From the NCBI GenBank assembly GCA_034180005.1, contig JAXFPC010000038.1:1-14012 (forward strand): a DNA stretch of 14,012 bases, read 5' to 3'. The DNA comes from JAXFPC01 sp034180005. Lineage in GTDB: Bacteria; Bacillota; Negativicutes; Acidaminococcales; Acidaminococcaceae. How positions within the stretch are numbered: the stretch's first letter is position 1; each line of letters starts with the position of its first letter. The translations under genes and the position numbers were made by a program. Of this stretch, positions 6,784-14,012 are shown piece by piece. Below the pieces are notes generated by a model. It worked only from the letters and a program-made list of their open reading frames with translations, was not told the origin of the DNA and made no database searches.

Positions 6784-8079
6784 ATGCATGTTGAAAAACT
6801 GATGCTGCGGAATTATCGTTGCTATGAAAATTTGAAAATAGATTTTGAAAAGCGGCTGACGGTGATCGTGGGAGAGAACGGCAGGGGCAAGACTGCGATT
6901 TTTGATGCCTTAGCGGTCAGTTTTTCTCCGTATCTGCAACAGCTGGGAGCTTCAGGCCGCGGGATAAATTCCGGAGATGTGCGAAAAATACCTCGTTACA
7001 ATGCCGACAGCAAGCATATAGAAGGTATGGAAATGCAGTATCCCGTAGAAATTTGCGCAGACATGAGAACCGCTTTAGGAAAGGAAATGCGGGTAAGCAA
7101 AATATATAACGAACAAGGTGAAGAGAAGACCGCGGCGGAAGGAATCGTGGGGTATGGTCGAGATCTGCTGCAGTCATTGCATGAAGGGCGGGAAGTGCTG
7201 TTGCCTCTTTTGTCCTACTACGGAACGGCAAGAATTTGGGTGGACAGCAGCCTGCTCAAAGATACGGAATATTCCTTACAGGACAGACTGCACGGATATA
7301 ATGAATGTTTGGAGCCGTCATCTTCGTACCATACGTTTGGAGAATGGTTCAAACATATTACGCAGCTGGCTGAGCATGGAGGAAAATATGAAGAACTGAA
7401 AAGAGCGGTAGGTTCAGCTATAGAGGCCTGCCTGAAAAGTACAGGACTGCATGATTTGCGCTATGATCTGAAGCTGGACTGCTTTGTGATCACACATCCG
7501 GAAATGGGGGAACTGGTAGTTGATTATATGAGCGACGGCTTTCGCAGCATTATAAGTATGGTGGCTGATATTGCGTACAGGATAGTACGGTTGAATCCTT
7601 ATTTGGGAGAGCGTGCTATGTTGAAAACGCCCGGCATCATCATGATAGATGAAGTGGAGATGCATCTGCATCCTTTGTGGCAGCAGCGCGTTATGCTGGA
7701 TATTATGGATGCCTTTCCCGAAATACAGTTTATTGTTACCACGCACAGTGCACAATTGTTGAGCAGCGTTCCCGCGGATGCCATACGCGTATTGAGATGG
7801 AACAGAGATTTTGAGGGTATCGGCAGGGTAGAATTTTCTTTGGGAGCGAAGAGTTATCAGTTGTTGCAGGATATCCAGAACGTCGATCCGCGACCGGAAG
7901 TGCCTATAACTAAGGAACTGCACCGTTATCTGGAACTTGTCGGCGAAGATCGCTGGGATAGTGAGGAAGCGCTGCAACTCAGAAAGAAGCTCGACGAGTG
8001 GTCGCAGGGGCACGAACCTGACTTGCTGAAAGCGGATATGGATATCAGATTGCGCAGGTTTCGGAGGCAGCAGCAATGA
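6784..8079 (+). CDS. AAA/ABC-type ATPase, PtuA-like partner of an HNH nuclease (putative anti-phage defence)
   Basis: The product is 431 aa and soluble. It begins like RecF/SMC/OLD-type ATPases (MHVEKLMLRNYRCYENLKI). The Walker A motif is GENGRGKT at residues 30-37. An ABC-signature-like segment, MSDGFRSI, is centred on 250-254. The Walker B is GIIMIDEVEMHLHP with Asp289 and Glu290, and the switch histidine is His321 in VTTHS. The charged C-terminal tail (about 365-431) has no motif I recognise. There is no TOPRIM domain, so it is not an OLD nuclease by itself. The next gene, overlapping by ATGA, is an HNH nuclease of the kind paired with PtuA in Septu systems. The expected role is an ATP-controlled sensor or regulator of that nuclease. 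The ATPase fold is certain; the defence role is inferred from gene pairing and the partner's family. Confidence 0.85.
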   Translation: MHVEKLMLRNYRCYENLKIDFEKRLTVIVGENGRGKTAIFDALAVSFSPYLQQLGASGRGINSGDVRKIPRYNADSKHIEGMEMQYPVEICADMRTALGKEMRVSKIYNEQGEEKTAAEGIVGYGRDLLQSLHEGREVLLPLLSYYGTARIWVDSSLLKDTEYSLQDRLHGYNECLEPSSSYHTFGEWFKHITQLAEHGGKYEELKRAVGSAIEACLKSTGLHDLRYDLKLDCFVITHPEMGELVVDYMSDGFRSIISMVADIAYRIVRLNPYLGERAMLKTPGIIMIDEVEMHLHPLWQQRVMLDIMDAFPEIQFIVTTHSAQLLSSVPADAIRVLRWNRDFEGIGRVEFSLGAKSYQLLQDIQNVDPRPEVPITKELHRYLELVGEDRWDSEEALQLRKKLDEWSQGHEPDLLKADMDIRLRRFRRQQQ

Positions 8080-8846
8080 AAAGGGTCTACAAGCGAAGGG
8101 AAGAACCTGCGTTGTTGGCCGAGTACAGAAGAAAATATCCGGAGGAAACTTGGGAGCATTTTCGGCGACGGTGCCGTGACGGCTACAGGCAGGTCAAACG
8201 GCAGATTTTGGAGGATCAGCACGGACTTTGCGCTTACTGTGAAATAAGCATTAAGGAAGCGGATTCCGCTGAACAGGCGGATGATTTTCGTGTAGAACAT
8301 TTTCATCCCAAAGCTGATTCCTGTGTACACAATTATCATTTGGACTGGAATAATCTTTTAGGTGTGTGTCACGGAGGCAGCAGACCCGACGTGGCGGAGG
8401 CCGAGCAGAGATATTCGATGTACGGTAGGGACAGGAGCTGCGATGTTCCCAAAGGCAGCAAGGAACTTTCGGAAAAAATTCTCAATCCCATGCGAATACC
8501 TGGTCGGGTAAGATTATTCAGCTATGTCGAGCATACCGGAAAAATTCTTGTCGACAGAAAAACTTGTCCTGCAAGTTTGCGCATCAAGGCTGAGAACACT
8601 ATCCGTGAACTGAATCTCAACGCTCCCCGACTTATGCGTTTGCGCAAGGCCGTTATTGATAAACTGGATGAAGAGGTGGCGGTTTTCATCGGCGAAGGAA
8701 CGGAGCTTTCCGATGCCTTGGATATTTTGGCTGAAAGACTGGTCCCTGATTACGAAGGGAATCATCTGGCTTTTTTTTCAGTGATACGCTGGTATTTGGG
8801 AAATGCCGCCGAGCGAATTATAAGCAGCAGCGGCAGTCGTCTTTAG
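8076..8846 (+). CDS. HNH endonuclease, PtuB/TIGR02646-like (putative defence effector)
   Basis: The product is 256 aa. The N-terminal third is basic and leads into an HNH core. CAYCE (Cys52, Cys55) is followed by VEHFHPK (Glu74, His75, His77, at 73-79) and LDWNNLLGVCHGG (Asn92/Asn93, Cys98). This arrangement of a CxxC, an EHF.PK box and a DW.NL..C box is that of the TIGR02646/PtuB group, whose members sit beside AAA ATPases in Septu systems and some retrons. All expected metal and catalytic positions are present, so it should be active on nucleic acid. The C-terminal half is helical and charged. The ATG at 8076 overlaps the upstream TGA, indicating translational coupling and matched expression with the ATPase. 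No reverse transcriptase or toxin gene accompanies the pair here. Confidence 0.85.
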   Translation: MKRVYKRREEPALLAEYRRKYPEETWEHFRRRCRDGYRQVKRQILEDQHGLCAYCEISIKEADSAEQADDFRVEHFHPKADSCVHNYHLDWNNLLGVCHGGSRPDVAEAEQRYSMYGRDRSCDVPKGSKELSEKILNPMRIPGRVRLFSYVEHTGKILVDRKTCPASLRIKAENTIRELNLNAPRLMRLRKAVIDKLDEEVAVFIGEGTELSDALDILAERLVPDYEGNHLAFFSVIRWYLGNAAERIISSSGSRL

Positions 8847-9207
8847 AAGAAATGTTGCGGATATTTTTATAATATGTATTTTGAGGCACCGCATTTTCCG
8901 GCGGTGCTTTGTATTTTTACAGCGAAGTGATATATAACAGTCAGTTTTGATTTGTGATATAGCGAATAGTAAAGGAATTTTTTCAGATCCGATTACTATA
9001 TTTTTTCGGAAAAATTTTTAGAGGCTAATTTTTCGCAATAGAGGTCGGACAGTGCCGGGCATCTACGATTCGACACGGATGCGCAGTTTGGCAATATGGA
9101 GTTGATTTAAATTTTCTGAAGGCAGGATTTTCCGTGTTTGGAAAGAATACCTATGAAGTGCAGATAAGAGCAGTATGTGGCTGCTTCGGATTAAGAGGAG
9201 TTTGAGG
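8847..9207. other. 361-bp gene-free stretch after the defence-like cassette
   Basis: Apart from the terminator at its left end, I see no gene. The middle (about 8930-9050) is AT-rich with runs of T. Around 9117-9150 lies GAAGGCAGGATTTTCC followed by a GGAAAGAATA stretch that can fold into a small TTTCC/GGAAA hairpin. No good promoter for the following gene was found, although one must lie here or further upstream. The right end carries the ribosome binding site AGAGGAG (9194-9200). Confidence 0.6.
8883..8918 (+). terminator. Terminator of the ATPase-HNH cassette
   Basis: GCACCGC (8886-8892) pairs with GCGGTGC (8901-8907); wobble and A-T pairs extend the stem on the outside. It is followed by TTTGTATTTTT. 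Confidence 0.8.
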
Positions 9208-10575
9208 ATGGAAATTTCAAATAAGGCGTTTAAAGCATATGATGTGCGCGGCAGGTATCCTGAGGAAGTCAACGAAGAACTGGCTTATCGTATGGGGAGA
9301 ATTTTTTCGGCTATGTTTGCCGCCGAAAAGGTTGTTGTCGGTCATGATATACGTTTGAGCGGAAGAACATTGACAGACGCTCTCATTGAGGGATTGCGCC
9401 ACGCAGGAACTAAGGTGATTGATATCGGTCAATGCGGAACGGAGATGATTTATTTCGCTACGGCGCATTTGAATGCCGACGGAGGCATCATGGTAACTGC
9501 CAGTCATAATCCTAAAGAGTACAACGGGATGAAGCTGGTGCGAAGAGATGCGCGTCCGGTTTCCGCCGACACTGGCTTAAAGGAAATCGGAGAGATGGTT
9601 GTGTCGTCAAATTTCGTACATACGCTTGTAGCCGGAAAAACTTTGGGTGAACTTGAACGCTATGATATTCTTGCGGAATACATAGAGCATTTGTTGTCAT
9701 ATATAGATGTTGCTACACTGCGTCCTTTAAAAATAGTAGCCAATCCCGGCAACGGAGCTGCCGGACCTGTAGTGAAGGAATTGGCTAAAAAACTTCCCTG
9801 TAGCTTCGTTTATCTTCAGGAGGAGCCGGACGGAAGCTTTCCTAACGGTGTTCCCAATCCGCTGCTCGTTCATAACAGACAAGTGACGGCTGCGGCTGTG
9901 CTGCAGGAGGGCGCTGATTTTGGCATAGCCTGGGACGGAGATTTTGATCGTTGCTTCTTTTTTGATGAAAAAGGTAATTTCATAGAAGGTTATTATATTG
10001 TAGGACTTTTGGCGGAGGCGTTTTTGCGCAAAAATTCCGGAGCCGGTATCATGTACGATCCGCGTCTGCTGTGGAATACCGAAGACATCGTGGAAAGGTG
10101 CGGCGGCGTACCGTTGCGTTGTAAGAGCGGTCATGCTTTTATGAAGGAATTTATGCGCGAGCACGATGTCGTGTATGGCGGAGAGATGTCATCCCATCAT
10201 TATTTCAGAGATTTTTCTTACTGTGACAGCGGTATGTTGCCGTGGCTGCTGATAGCGGAGCTGCTTTCAGCAGGAAAGAAAAGCCTGTCGGCGATGGTGG
10301 AGGAAAGAATAAAGCTTTATCCGTGTAGCGGCGAGATAAATCGTAAGGTGGAGAATGCTGCCGCCGTTATTGAGAAAGTGGAAAAAGTTTATGCTGACGG
10401 AGCTATAGATAGACTTGACGGATTAAGTGTAGCTTATGAAGAGTGGCGCTTCAATATCCGTTCTTCCAACACGGAACCTGTTTTGCGGCTCAATTTGGAA
10501 ACCAAGGGCGATGAAAAGATTCTGCAGCAAAAAACTGCCGAGTTGTTGGCGCTTATCGGCGGAGAAGAAGCATAA
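9208..10575 (+). CDS. Phosphomannomutase/phosphoglucomutase (alpha-D-phosphohexomutase family)
   Basis: The product is 455 aa, the usual size for the bacterial ManB/AlgC/CpsG group, and interconverts hexose-6-phosphate and hexose-1-phosphate. All four active-site loops are visible. The phosphoserine loop is TASHNP with Ser99. The Mg-binding loop is DGDFDR at 243-248. The sugar-selecting loop is GGEMSSHH at 324-331, and the phosphate-binding loop is RSSNTEP at 418-424. GEMSxHH is the form seen in dual-specificity PMM/PGM enzymes. The ATG at 9208 is preferred because AGAGGAG sits seven bases before it; the upstream ATG at 9175 has no such site and would add a non-homologous MWLLRIKRSLR. galU follows after 16 bp, so the pair would convert glucose-6-phosphate to UDP-glucose. 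Use of mannose, glucose or both cannot be settled here. Confidence 0.93.
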   Translation: MEISNKAFKAYDVRGRYPEEVNEELAYRMGRIFSAMFAAEKVVVGHDIRLSGRTLTDALIEGLRHAGTKVIDIGQCGTEMIYFATAHLNADGGIMVTASHNPKEYNGMKLVRRDARPVSADTGLKEIGEMVVSSNFVHTLVAGKTLGELERYDILAEYIEHLLSYIDVATLRPLKIVANPGNGAAGPVVKELAKKLPCSFVYLQEEPDGSFPNGVPNPLLVHNRQVTAAAVLQEGADFGIAWDGDFDRCFFFDEKGNFIEGYYIVGLLAEAFLRKNSGAGIMYDPRLLWNTEDIVERCGGVPLRCKSGHAFMKEFMREHDVVYGGEMSSHHYFRDFSYCDSGMLPWLLIAELLSAGKKSLSAMVEERIKLYPCSGEINRKVENAAAVIEKVEKVYADGAIDRLDGLSVAYEEWRFNIRSSNTEPVLRLNLETKGDEKILQQKTAELLALIGGEEA

Positions 10576-10591
10576 AAGAAGGAGAAGTATT

Positions 10592-11473
10592 ATGAATAAT
10601 AAGATAACTAAAGCAGTTATACCGGCGGCAGGACTCGGCACCAGATTTTTGCCGGCTACGAAGGCAACGCCCAAGGAAATGCTGCCCATCGTAGATAAAC
10701 CTACGATTCAATATATTGTAGAGGAAGCTTTAGCTTCAGGTATCGAAGATATTCTGATTATCACAGGACGCAGCAAGAGAGCAGTCGAAGATCATTTCGA
10801 CGCCAATATAGAATTGGAACTTAATTTGGAGGCTGCCGGCAAGACAGCTGATTTGGAGATGGTGCAGCGCATTGCCGGTATTCGCGTGCATTACATTCGT
10901 CAAAAACAGCCTAAAGGATTAGGCCATGCTATTTTGTGCGCCAAACAATTTGTGGGAAACGAACCGTTTGCCGTATTGTTGGGAGATGATGTGGTGGATG
11001 GTAGTGTGCCGGCATTACGTCAGCTTATGGACGTTTACGATGCAAAGGGATCCTCCGTTCTGGGGGTGCAGGAAGTGCCGATTAACAAGGTGTCTTCTTA
11101 TGGGATTGTGGCTGTAGAATCTACGGAAGAGCAACGTACGTTCAAGGTTAAGGATATGGTGGAAAAGCCGGCGCGGGAGGATGCTCCTTCCAGGTTAGCC
11201 GTATTGGGGCGCTACATCATAACACCGGAAATTTTTCCTATCCTTGAAGAAACCGCGCCGGGAAGGGGCGGTGAGATTCAGCTTACGGATGCCCTCAAGG
11301 TGCTTGCCGAACGGCAGAACATATATGCATATAATTTTGAGGGACGCCGCTATGATGTAGGCGATAAGCAGGGATTTTTGGAAGCGACGGTTGAGATGGC
11401 GCTGAAGCGGCCGGAACTTCGGGAAGAGTTTTTGAGATATTTAAAAAATATTGTGGCTCAGGAAAATATATAG
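10592..11473 (+). CDS. galU: UTP--glucose-1-phosphate uridylyltransferase
   Basis: The product is 293 aa, typical of GalU, and makes UDP-glucose from glucose-1-phosphate and UTP in the cytoplasm. The nucleotide-binding start is IPAAGLGTRFLP at residues 10-21, followed by KATPKEMLPIVDKP. LGDDVVDG carries the metal-site aspartates (Asp132/Asp133). GRYIITPEIF and GEIQLTD (227-233) are characteristic of GalU rather than of RmlA or GlmU. The ATG at 10592 follows AAGGAG (10579-10584) at a normal distance. The open frame extends upstream into the mutase gene, but that part is not GalU-like. It lies 16 bp after the hexose phosphate mutase that supplies its substrate, so the two are probably co-transcribed. 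Confidence 0.95.
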   Translation: MNNKITKAVIPAAGLGTRFLPATKATPKEMLPIVDKPTIQYIVEEALASGIEDILIITGRSKRAVEDHFDANIELELNLEAAGKTADLEMVQRIAGIRVHYIRQKQPKGLGHAILCAKQFVGNEPFAVLLGDDVVDGSVPALRQLMDVYDAKGSSVLGVQEVPINKVSSYGIVAVESTEEQRTFKVKDMVEKPAREDAPSRLAVLGRYIITPEIFPILEETAPGRGGEIQLTDALKVLAERQNIYAYNFEGRRYDVGDKQGFLEATVEMALKRPELREEFLRYLKNIVAQENI

Positions 11474-11474
11474 T

Positions 11475-11542
11475 GAGAAAAGAGCAATTTTTTTCGCCGT
11501 AGTTTGAAGTTTTCAAGAGGCGGAGAAATTAGCTCTTTTCTT
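11475..11542 (+). terminator. Long hairpin between galU and the ABC-F gene (terminator or attenuator)
   Basis: GAAAAGAGC (11477-11485) pairs perfectly with GCTCTTTTC (11532-11540), extended outside by A-T and G-T pairs. Inside, AATTT (11486-11490) can pair with AAATT (11526-11530) past a one-base bulge, and a further CG-rich segment allows more pairing. The 68-nt structure starts two bases after the galU stop and ends 19 bases before the ABC-F ATG. There is no clean T-run beyond the stem beyond TTTC, so intrinsic termination may be leaky. Confidence 0.5.
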
Positions 11543-11561
11543 TCAGGTTACAGGGAGAAAT

Positions 11562-13466
11562 ATGCAGCTTGTAGTTGAGAATCTGAGTAAGGCATTTGGA
11601 ATACAGGAAATCTTTCGGGAAATATCCTTTATGATCGATAAAGGAGAGCATGTCGGTTTGGTGGGCGCCAACGGCAGCGGCAAGACTACTTTGCTGCGCT
11701 GTCTTTTGCAGCCGACGGGAGCGGATTCGGGAAGCATAAAATTTGCTGTCGGGACGAATGTCGGTTATGTGCGTCAAGATTTCGGCGAACTGCGCGGAAC
11801 AATTTGGGAATTTATGCTGCGCAGCTGTCCGGAAATTCAAGAGCTGCGGAAGAGGCTCAAGGAACTGGAACATCGTTCCGCAGGACTTGCTGGAGAAGCG
11901 CTGTCGGAATGTTTGGAGGAATATGCCCGCGTTACCGGACGTTATGAGCATTTGGACGGTTACAATTATGAAAACAGAATAAAGAGAGTGCTGACAGGAT
12001 TGGGGTATTCCGAGCCGTGGTGGAAAGAGGATGCCGGCACTTTGAGCGGTGGGCAGAAGACGAGATTGCTGCTGGCATCGGCTTTGGCCCAGAATCCTGA
12101 TTTTATGATTCTTGACGAGCCGACGAACCACTTGGATATTGCAATGACGCAATGGTTGGAAAAATATTTGCAGGAATTTCGCGGCGGCATGCTTGTTGTA
12201 AGCCATGACAGAGCGTTGTTGGATAATGTTGCGCAGCGTATCCTTGAGCTTGAGGGCGGCAGGATTTACTCTTACAAGGGTAATTACAGCCGTTATCTGG
12301 AGCAGAAGGCTGTACGCACCGCTACTTTGGAAGCGGCCTATAATGCTCAGCAGGAATACATTGCGAAAACCGAAGCTTACATCAGAAGATTCAAAGCCGG
12401 CATAAAAAGCAAGATGGCAAGGGGGCGTCAATCACAGTTGGACAGACTGGAGCGGCTTGATGCTCCTGAACAAAGAGAAGAATTTTCGCTGCGTTTACCT
12501 CCTGCGGCTGAATGTGCCGACAGGGTAGTGGTATTGGAGGATCTTTCCCTCGGTTACGCAGGAAAAATTCTCGTCGCGGGATTGGAACTTACATTGCGTC
12601 GCGGAGATAAGGTCGCTCTTTTGGGGGCTAACGGAACAGGCAAGACGACACTTTTAAAAACCATTCTCGGAGAAATTCAGCCGCTTAAAGGAACTGTCAA
12701 GATTGGCAACCGAGTAAAAATAGGTTACTTCTCGCAAAGTTACGAAAGGCTTGCCGAGGAGCAAACACTGCTGGAAAATTTTGTGTCCGAATACGGCTTT
12801 ACCGAGGAGAGAACACGCTCCCTTTTAGGAGGTATGCTTTTTCACGGCGATGATGTTTTCAAAAAAATAGGCACTTTAAGCGGCGGACAGAAAGCAAGGC
12901 TTGTACTTTTGAAATTGGTTCTGGACGGAGCGAACTGTCTGATTCTTGACGAGCCGACCAATCATTTGGATATTCCTGCCAAGGAAGCCGTGGAGGCTGC
13001 GCTGCAGACTTTTGACGGTACGATATTGTTCGTCAGTCATGATCGTTATTTTATCAATGAGGTAGCTACCGTAATTTGGGAGCTTGAGCAAGGAAGAATA
13101 AAGCAGTATCAAGGTGACTATGAATATTATTCAGAGGAAGTCGCGCGTACGGAAACAGAGACTGCAACCACTTCAAAAGTTTCCGCTTCAACGGAGACGA
13201 AAATAACCGAGCAGAAAGCACCCGCAAAAAACAGCAGACGTTACAGTCGTGAAGAGGCTGCAAAATTGCTTCCGAAAGTGGAGTTGCAGATTCGGGAACA
13301 GGAAGCGATGCAGAAACTTTTAGAGCAGAAAATGTCGGATCCGACAAATCATGTCAGTACGGAACAAAGCGCAGCTTTGGCTGCCGAGCATGCAGCTTAC
13401 GAAGAGAATATAGCTGAGCTTTTAGAAAAATGGGAGCTGCTCATGGAAGCTGCCGAGGAGGAATGA
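11562..13466 (+). CDS. ABC-F family ATPase (ribosome-associated, Uup/YdiF-like)
   Basis: The product is 634 aa with two ABC domains and no membrane segment, as in ABC-F proteins, which act at the ribosomal E site. Domain 1 has Walker A GANGSGKTT (35-43), signature LSGGQ (161-165) and DEPTNHLD (185-192). Domain 2 has GANGTGKTT (355-363), LSGGQ (439-443) and DEPTNHLD (463-470). Between them lies the basic helical P-site tRNA-interaction linker (AAYNAQQEYIAKTEAYIRRF then KSKMARGRQSQLDRLERLD). A Thr/Ser/Lys-rich spacer (about 527-560) leads to a C-terminal coiled coil ending EKWELLMEAAEEE, a layout found in the Uup/YdiF-type subgroup. AGGGAG (11552-11557) precedes the ATG by four bases. It overlaps tadA, so the two are co-transcribed. 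Whether it is a general translation factor or gives antibiotic protection cannot be told from sequence alone. Confidence 0.93.
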   Translation: MQLVVENLSKAFGIQEIFREISFMIDKGEHVGLVGANGSGKTTLLRCLLQPTGADSGSIKFAVGTNVGYVRQDFGELRGTIWEFMLRSCPEIQELRKRLKELEHRSAGLAGEALSECLEEYARVTGRYEHLDGYNYENRIKRVLTGLGYSEPWWKEDAGTLSGGQKTRLLLASALAQNPDFMILDEPTNHLDIAMTQWLEKYLQEFRGGMLVVSHDRALLDNVAQRILELEGGRIYSYKGNYSRYLEQKAVRTATLEAAYNAQQEYIAKTEAYIRRFKAGIKSKMARGRQSQLDRLERLDAPEQREEFSLRLPPAAECADRVVVLEDLSLGYAGKILVAGLELTLRRGDKVALLGANGTGKTTLLKTILGEIQPLKGTVKIGNRVKIGYFSQSYERLAEEQTLLENFVSEYGFTEERTRSLLGGMLFHGDDVFKKIGTLSGGQKARLVLLKLVLDGANCLILDEPTNHLDIPAKEAVEAALQTFDGTILFVSHDRYFINEVATVIWELEQGRIKQYQGDYEYYSEEVARTETETATTSKVSASTETKITEQKAPAKNSRRYSREEAAKLLPKVELQIREQEAMQKLLEQKMSDPTNHVSTEQSAALAAEHAAYEENIAELLEKWELLMEAAEEE

Positions 13467-13948
13467 TGGAAGATCGTGATTACATGCGAATGGCTTTGGG
13501 GGAAGCAGAAAAAGCCGCCGCTTTAGGCGAGATACCTGTCGGTGCTGTTATCGTAAGTGAAGGCAATATCATTGCGACAGCGCATAATATGCGTGAAAGT
13601 TGGCAAGATGCCACCGCTCACGCCGAGATAATTGCTATCCGGGAGGCCTGCGCCAAGTTGAAAAGGTGGCGTCTCAGCGACTGCACGCTTTATGTTACGG
13701 TGGAGCCGTGTTCCATGTGCAGCGGTGCCATTGTCAACAGTCGCCTGGGCAGAGTCGTTTACGGCTGCCCGGACAGTAAGGCCGGCGGTGCGGAGTCTAT
13801 TTTTAATATCATTAACAACCCCAATCTCAATCACAGATCGGAAGTTGTCAGCGGCGTTTGCGAGGAAGAGTGCGCGGCGATCATTAAAAAGTTTTTTCAT
13901 CGTCGTCGCAGAGAAAATAAAGATGACAAGCGCGTTTCTAAAGGTTGA
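13466..13948 (+). CDS. tadA: tRNA-specific adenosine deaminase
   Basis: The product is 160 aa, as usual for TadA, which converts A34 to inosine in the wobble position of tRNA-Arg(ACG). The zinc and catalytic site is complete: HAE (His52, Glu54) and PCSMC (Cys82, Cys85) within TVEPCSMCSGAI. GEIPVGAVIV near the N-terminus and GCPDSKAGG are also typical. Two adjacent ATGs are possible, 13463 and 13466. The AGGAGG at 13456-13461 is one base from the first and four from the second, so 13466 is preferred. The stop codon of the ABC-F gene (13464-13466) overlaps this start, indicating coupling. The C-terminus is basic (KKFFHRRRRENKDDKR). Confidence 0.95.
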   Translation: MEDRDYMRMALGEAEKAAALGEIPVGAVIVSEGNIIATAHNMRESWQDATAHAEIIAIREACAKLKRWRLSDCTLYVTVEPCSMCSGAIVNSRLGRVVYGCPDSKAGGAESIFNIINNPNLNHRSEVVSGVCEEECAAIIKKFFHRRRRENKDDKRVSKG

Positions 13949-13953
13949 GCTGC

Positions 13954-13982
13954 TTGCCAAGAAGAGATGTTTCCTGTATAAT
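13954..13982 (+). promoter_or_regulatory. Near-consensus promoter after tadA
   Basis: TTGCCA (13954-13959) and a perfect TATAAT (13977-13982) are 17 bp apart. A small inverted repeat, TTAAC-AAT-GTTAA (13982-13994), overlaps the predicted start. It begins only five bases after the tadA stop and faces a probable stable RNA gene. Confidence 0.8.
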
Positions 13983-13995
13983 TAACAATGTTAAC

Positions 13996-14012
13996 GGAGA
14001 TGTAGCGAAGTG
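13996..14012 (+). tRNA. Probable 5' end of a tRNA gene, cut by the window edge
   Basis: GGAGATG reads as a seven-base acceptor strand, followed by TA at the usual positions 8-9 and GCGAAGTG as the start of a D arm. It begins 14 bases after the -10 box, as expected for a stable RNA with almost no leader. The TAGCGAAGTG segment resembles the D arm of Firmicute tRNA-Tyr and some others. Only 17 bases are visible, so identity is not assigned. Another small RNA, such as the SRP RNA often found near tadA, remains possible. Confidence 0.45.

Noticed and set aside
6784..8846. Complete retron (ATPase and HNH effectors with reverse transcriptase and ncRNA)
   Set aside because: No reverse transcriptase is encoded anywhere in the window; a DUF401 membrane protein lies upstream and a sugar phosphomutase downstream.
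8909..8938. Possible promoter (TTGTAT, 18 bp, TATAAC) upstream of the phosphomutase
   Set aside because: The match is weak, it overlaps the tail of the cassette terminator, and it lies about 270 bp before the start codon.
11529..12431. Antisense 300-aa open frame opposite the ABC-F gene
   Set aside because: It is the complement of a clear ABC-F coding sequence and has no start context or domain.

Overview
The window looks like chromosome of a diderm Firmicute of the class Negativicutes (a Phascolarctobacterium/Acidaminococcus/Veillonella-like organism). The lineage call is inference. It rests on a trimeric autotransporter adhesin whose outer-membrane YadA anchor is followed by an SLH (peptidoglycan-binding) domain, an envelope design expected where an outer membrane is held to the cell wall by SLH domains. 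Strong Firmicute-type GGAGG ribosome binding sites and moderate GC content agree with this.

Layout. Positions 1-2227 (+) hold the 3' part of the adhesin, cut by the window edge. A shared hairpin terminator separates it from a convergent L-asparaginase (2392-3378, -). About 625 bp of AT-rich non-coding DNA follows (3379-4003). It carries a promoter for each flanking gene, a 14-bp palindrome at a predicted transcription start, a separated 10-bp inverted repeat, a hairpin, and a Cys-rich reading frame that lacks a start codon. Next come two convergent integral membrane proteins of uncertain substrate, a DUF819 protein (4004-5209, +) and a DUF401 protein (5414-6619, -), with a strong terminator on each strand between them.

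Positions 6732-8918 form a self-contained two-gene cassette: a consensus promoter, an AAA/ABC-type ATPase (6784-8079), an HNH nuclease of the PtuB/TIGR02646 type (8076-8846) joined by an ATGA overlap, and a terminator. It resembles the Septu (PtuAB) anti-phage system and is the main accessory element here. A 361-bp stretch with no gene follows (8847-9207).

The right part is housekeeping, all on the + strand. A phosphomannomutase/phosphoglucomutase and galU lie 16 bp apart and together would lead from hexose-6-phosphate to UDP-glucose for envelope glycans. A large hairpin leader then precedes an ABC-F ATPase, which overlaps tadA, the tRNA adenosine deaminase; both act in translation. The last 60 bases hold a near-consensus promoter and what looks like the 5' end of a tRNA gene running off the window.

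No CRISPR array, insertion sequence, rRNA or complete tRNA was seen.
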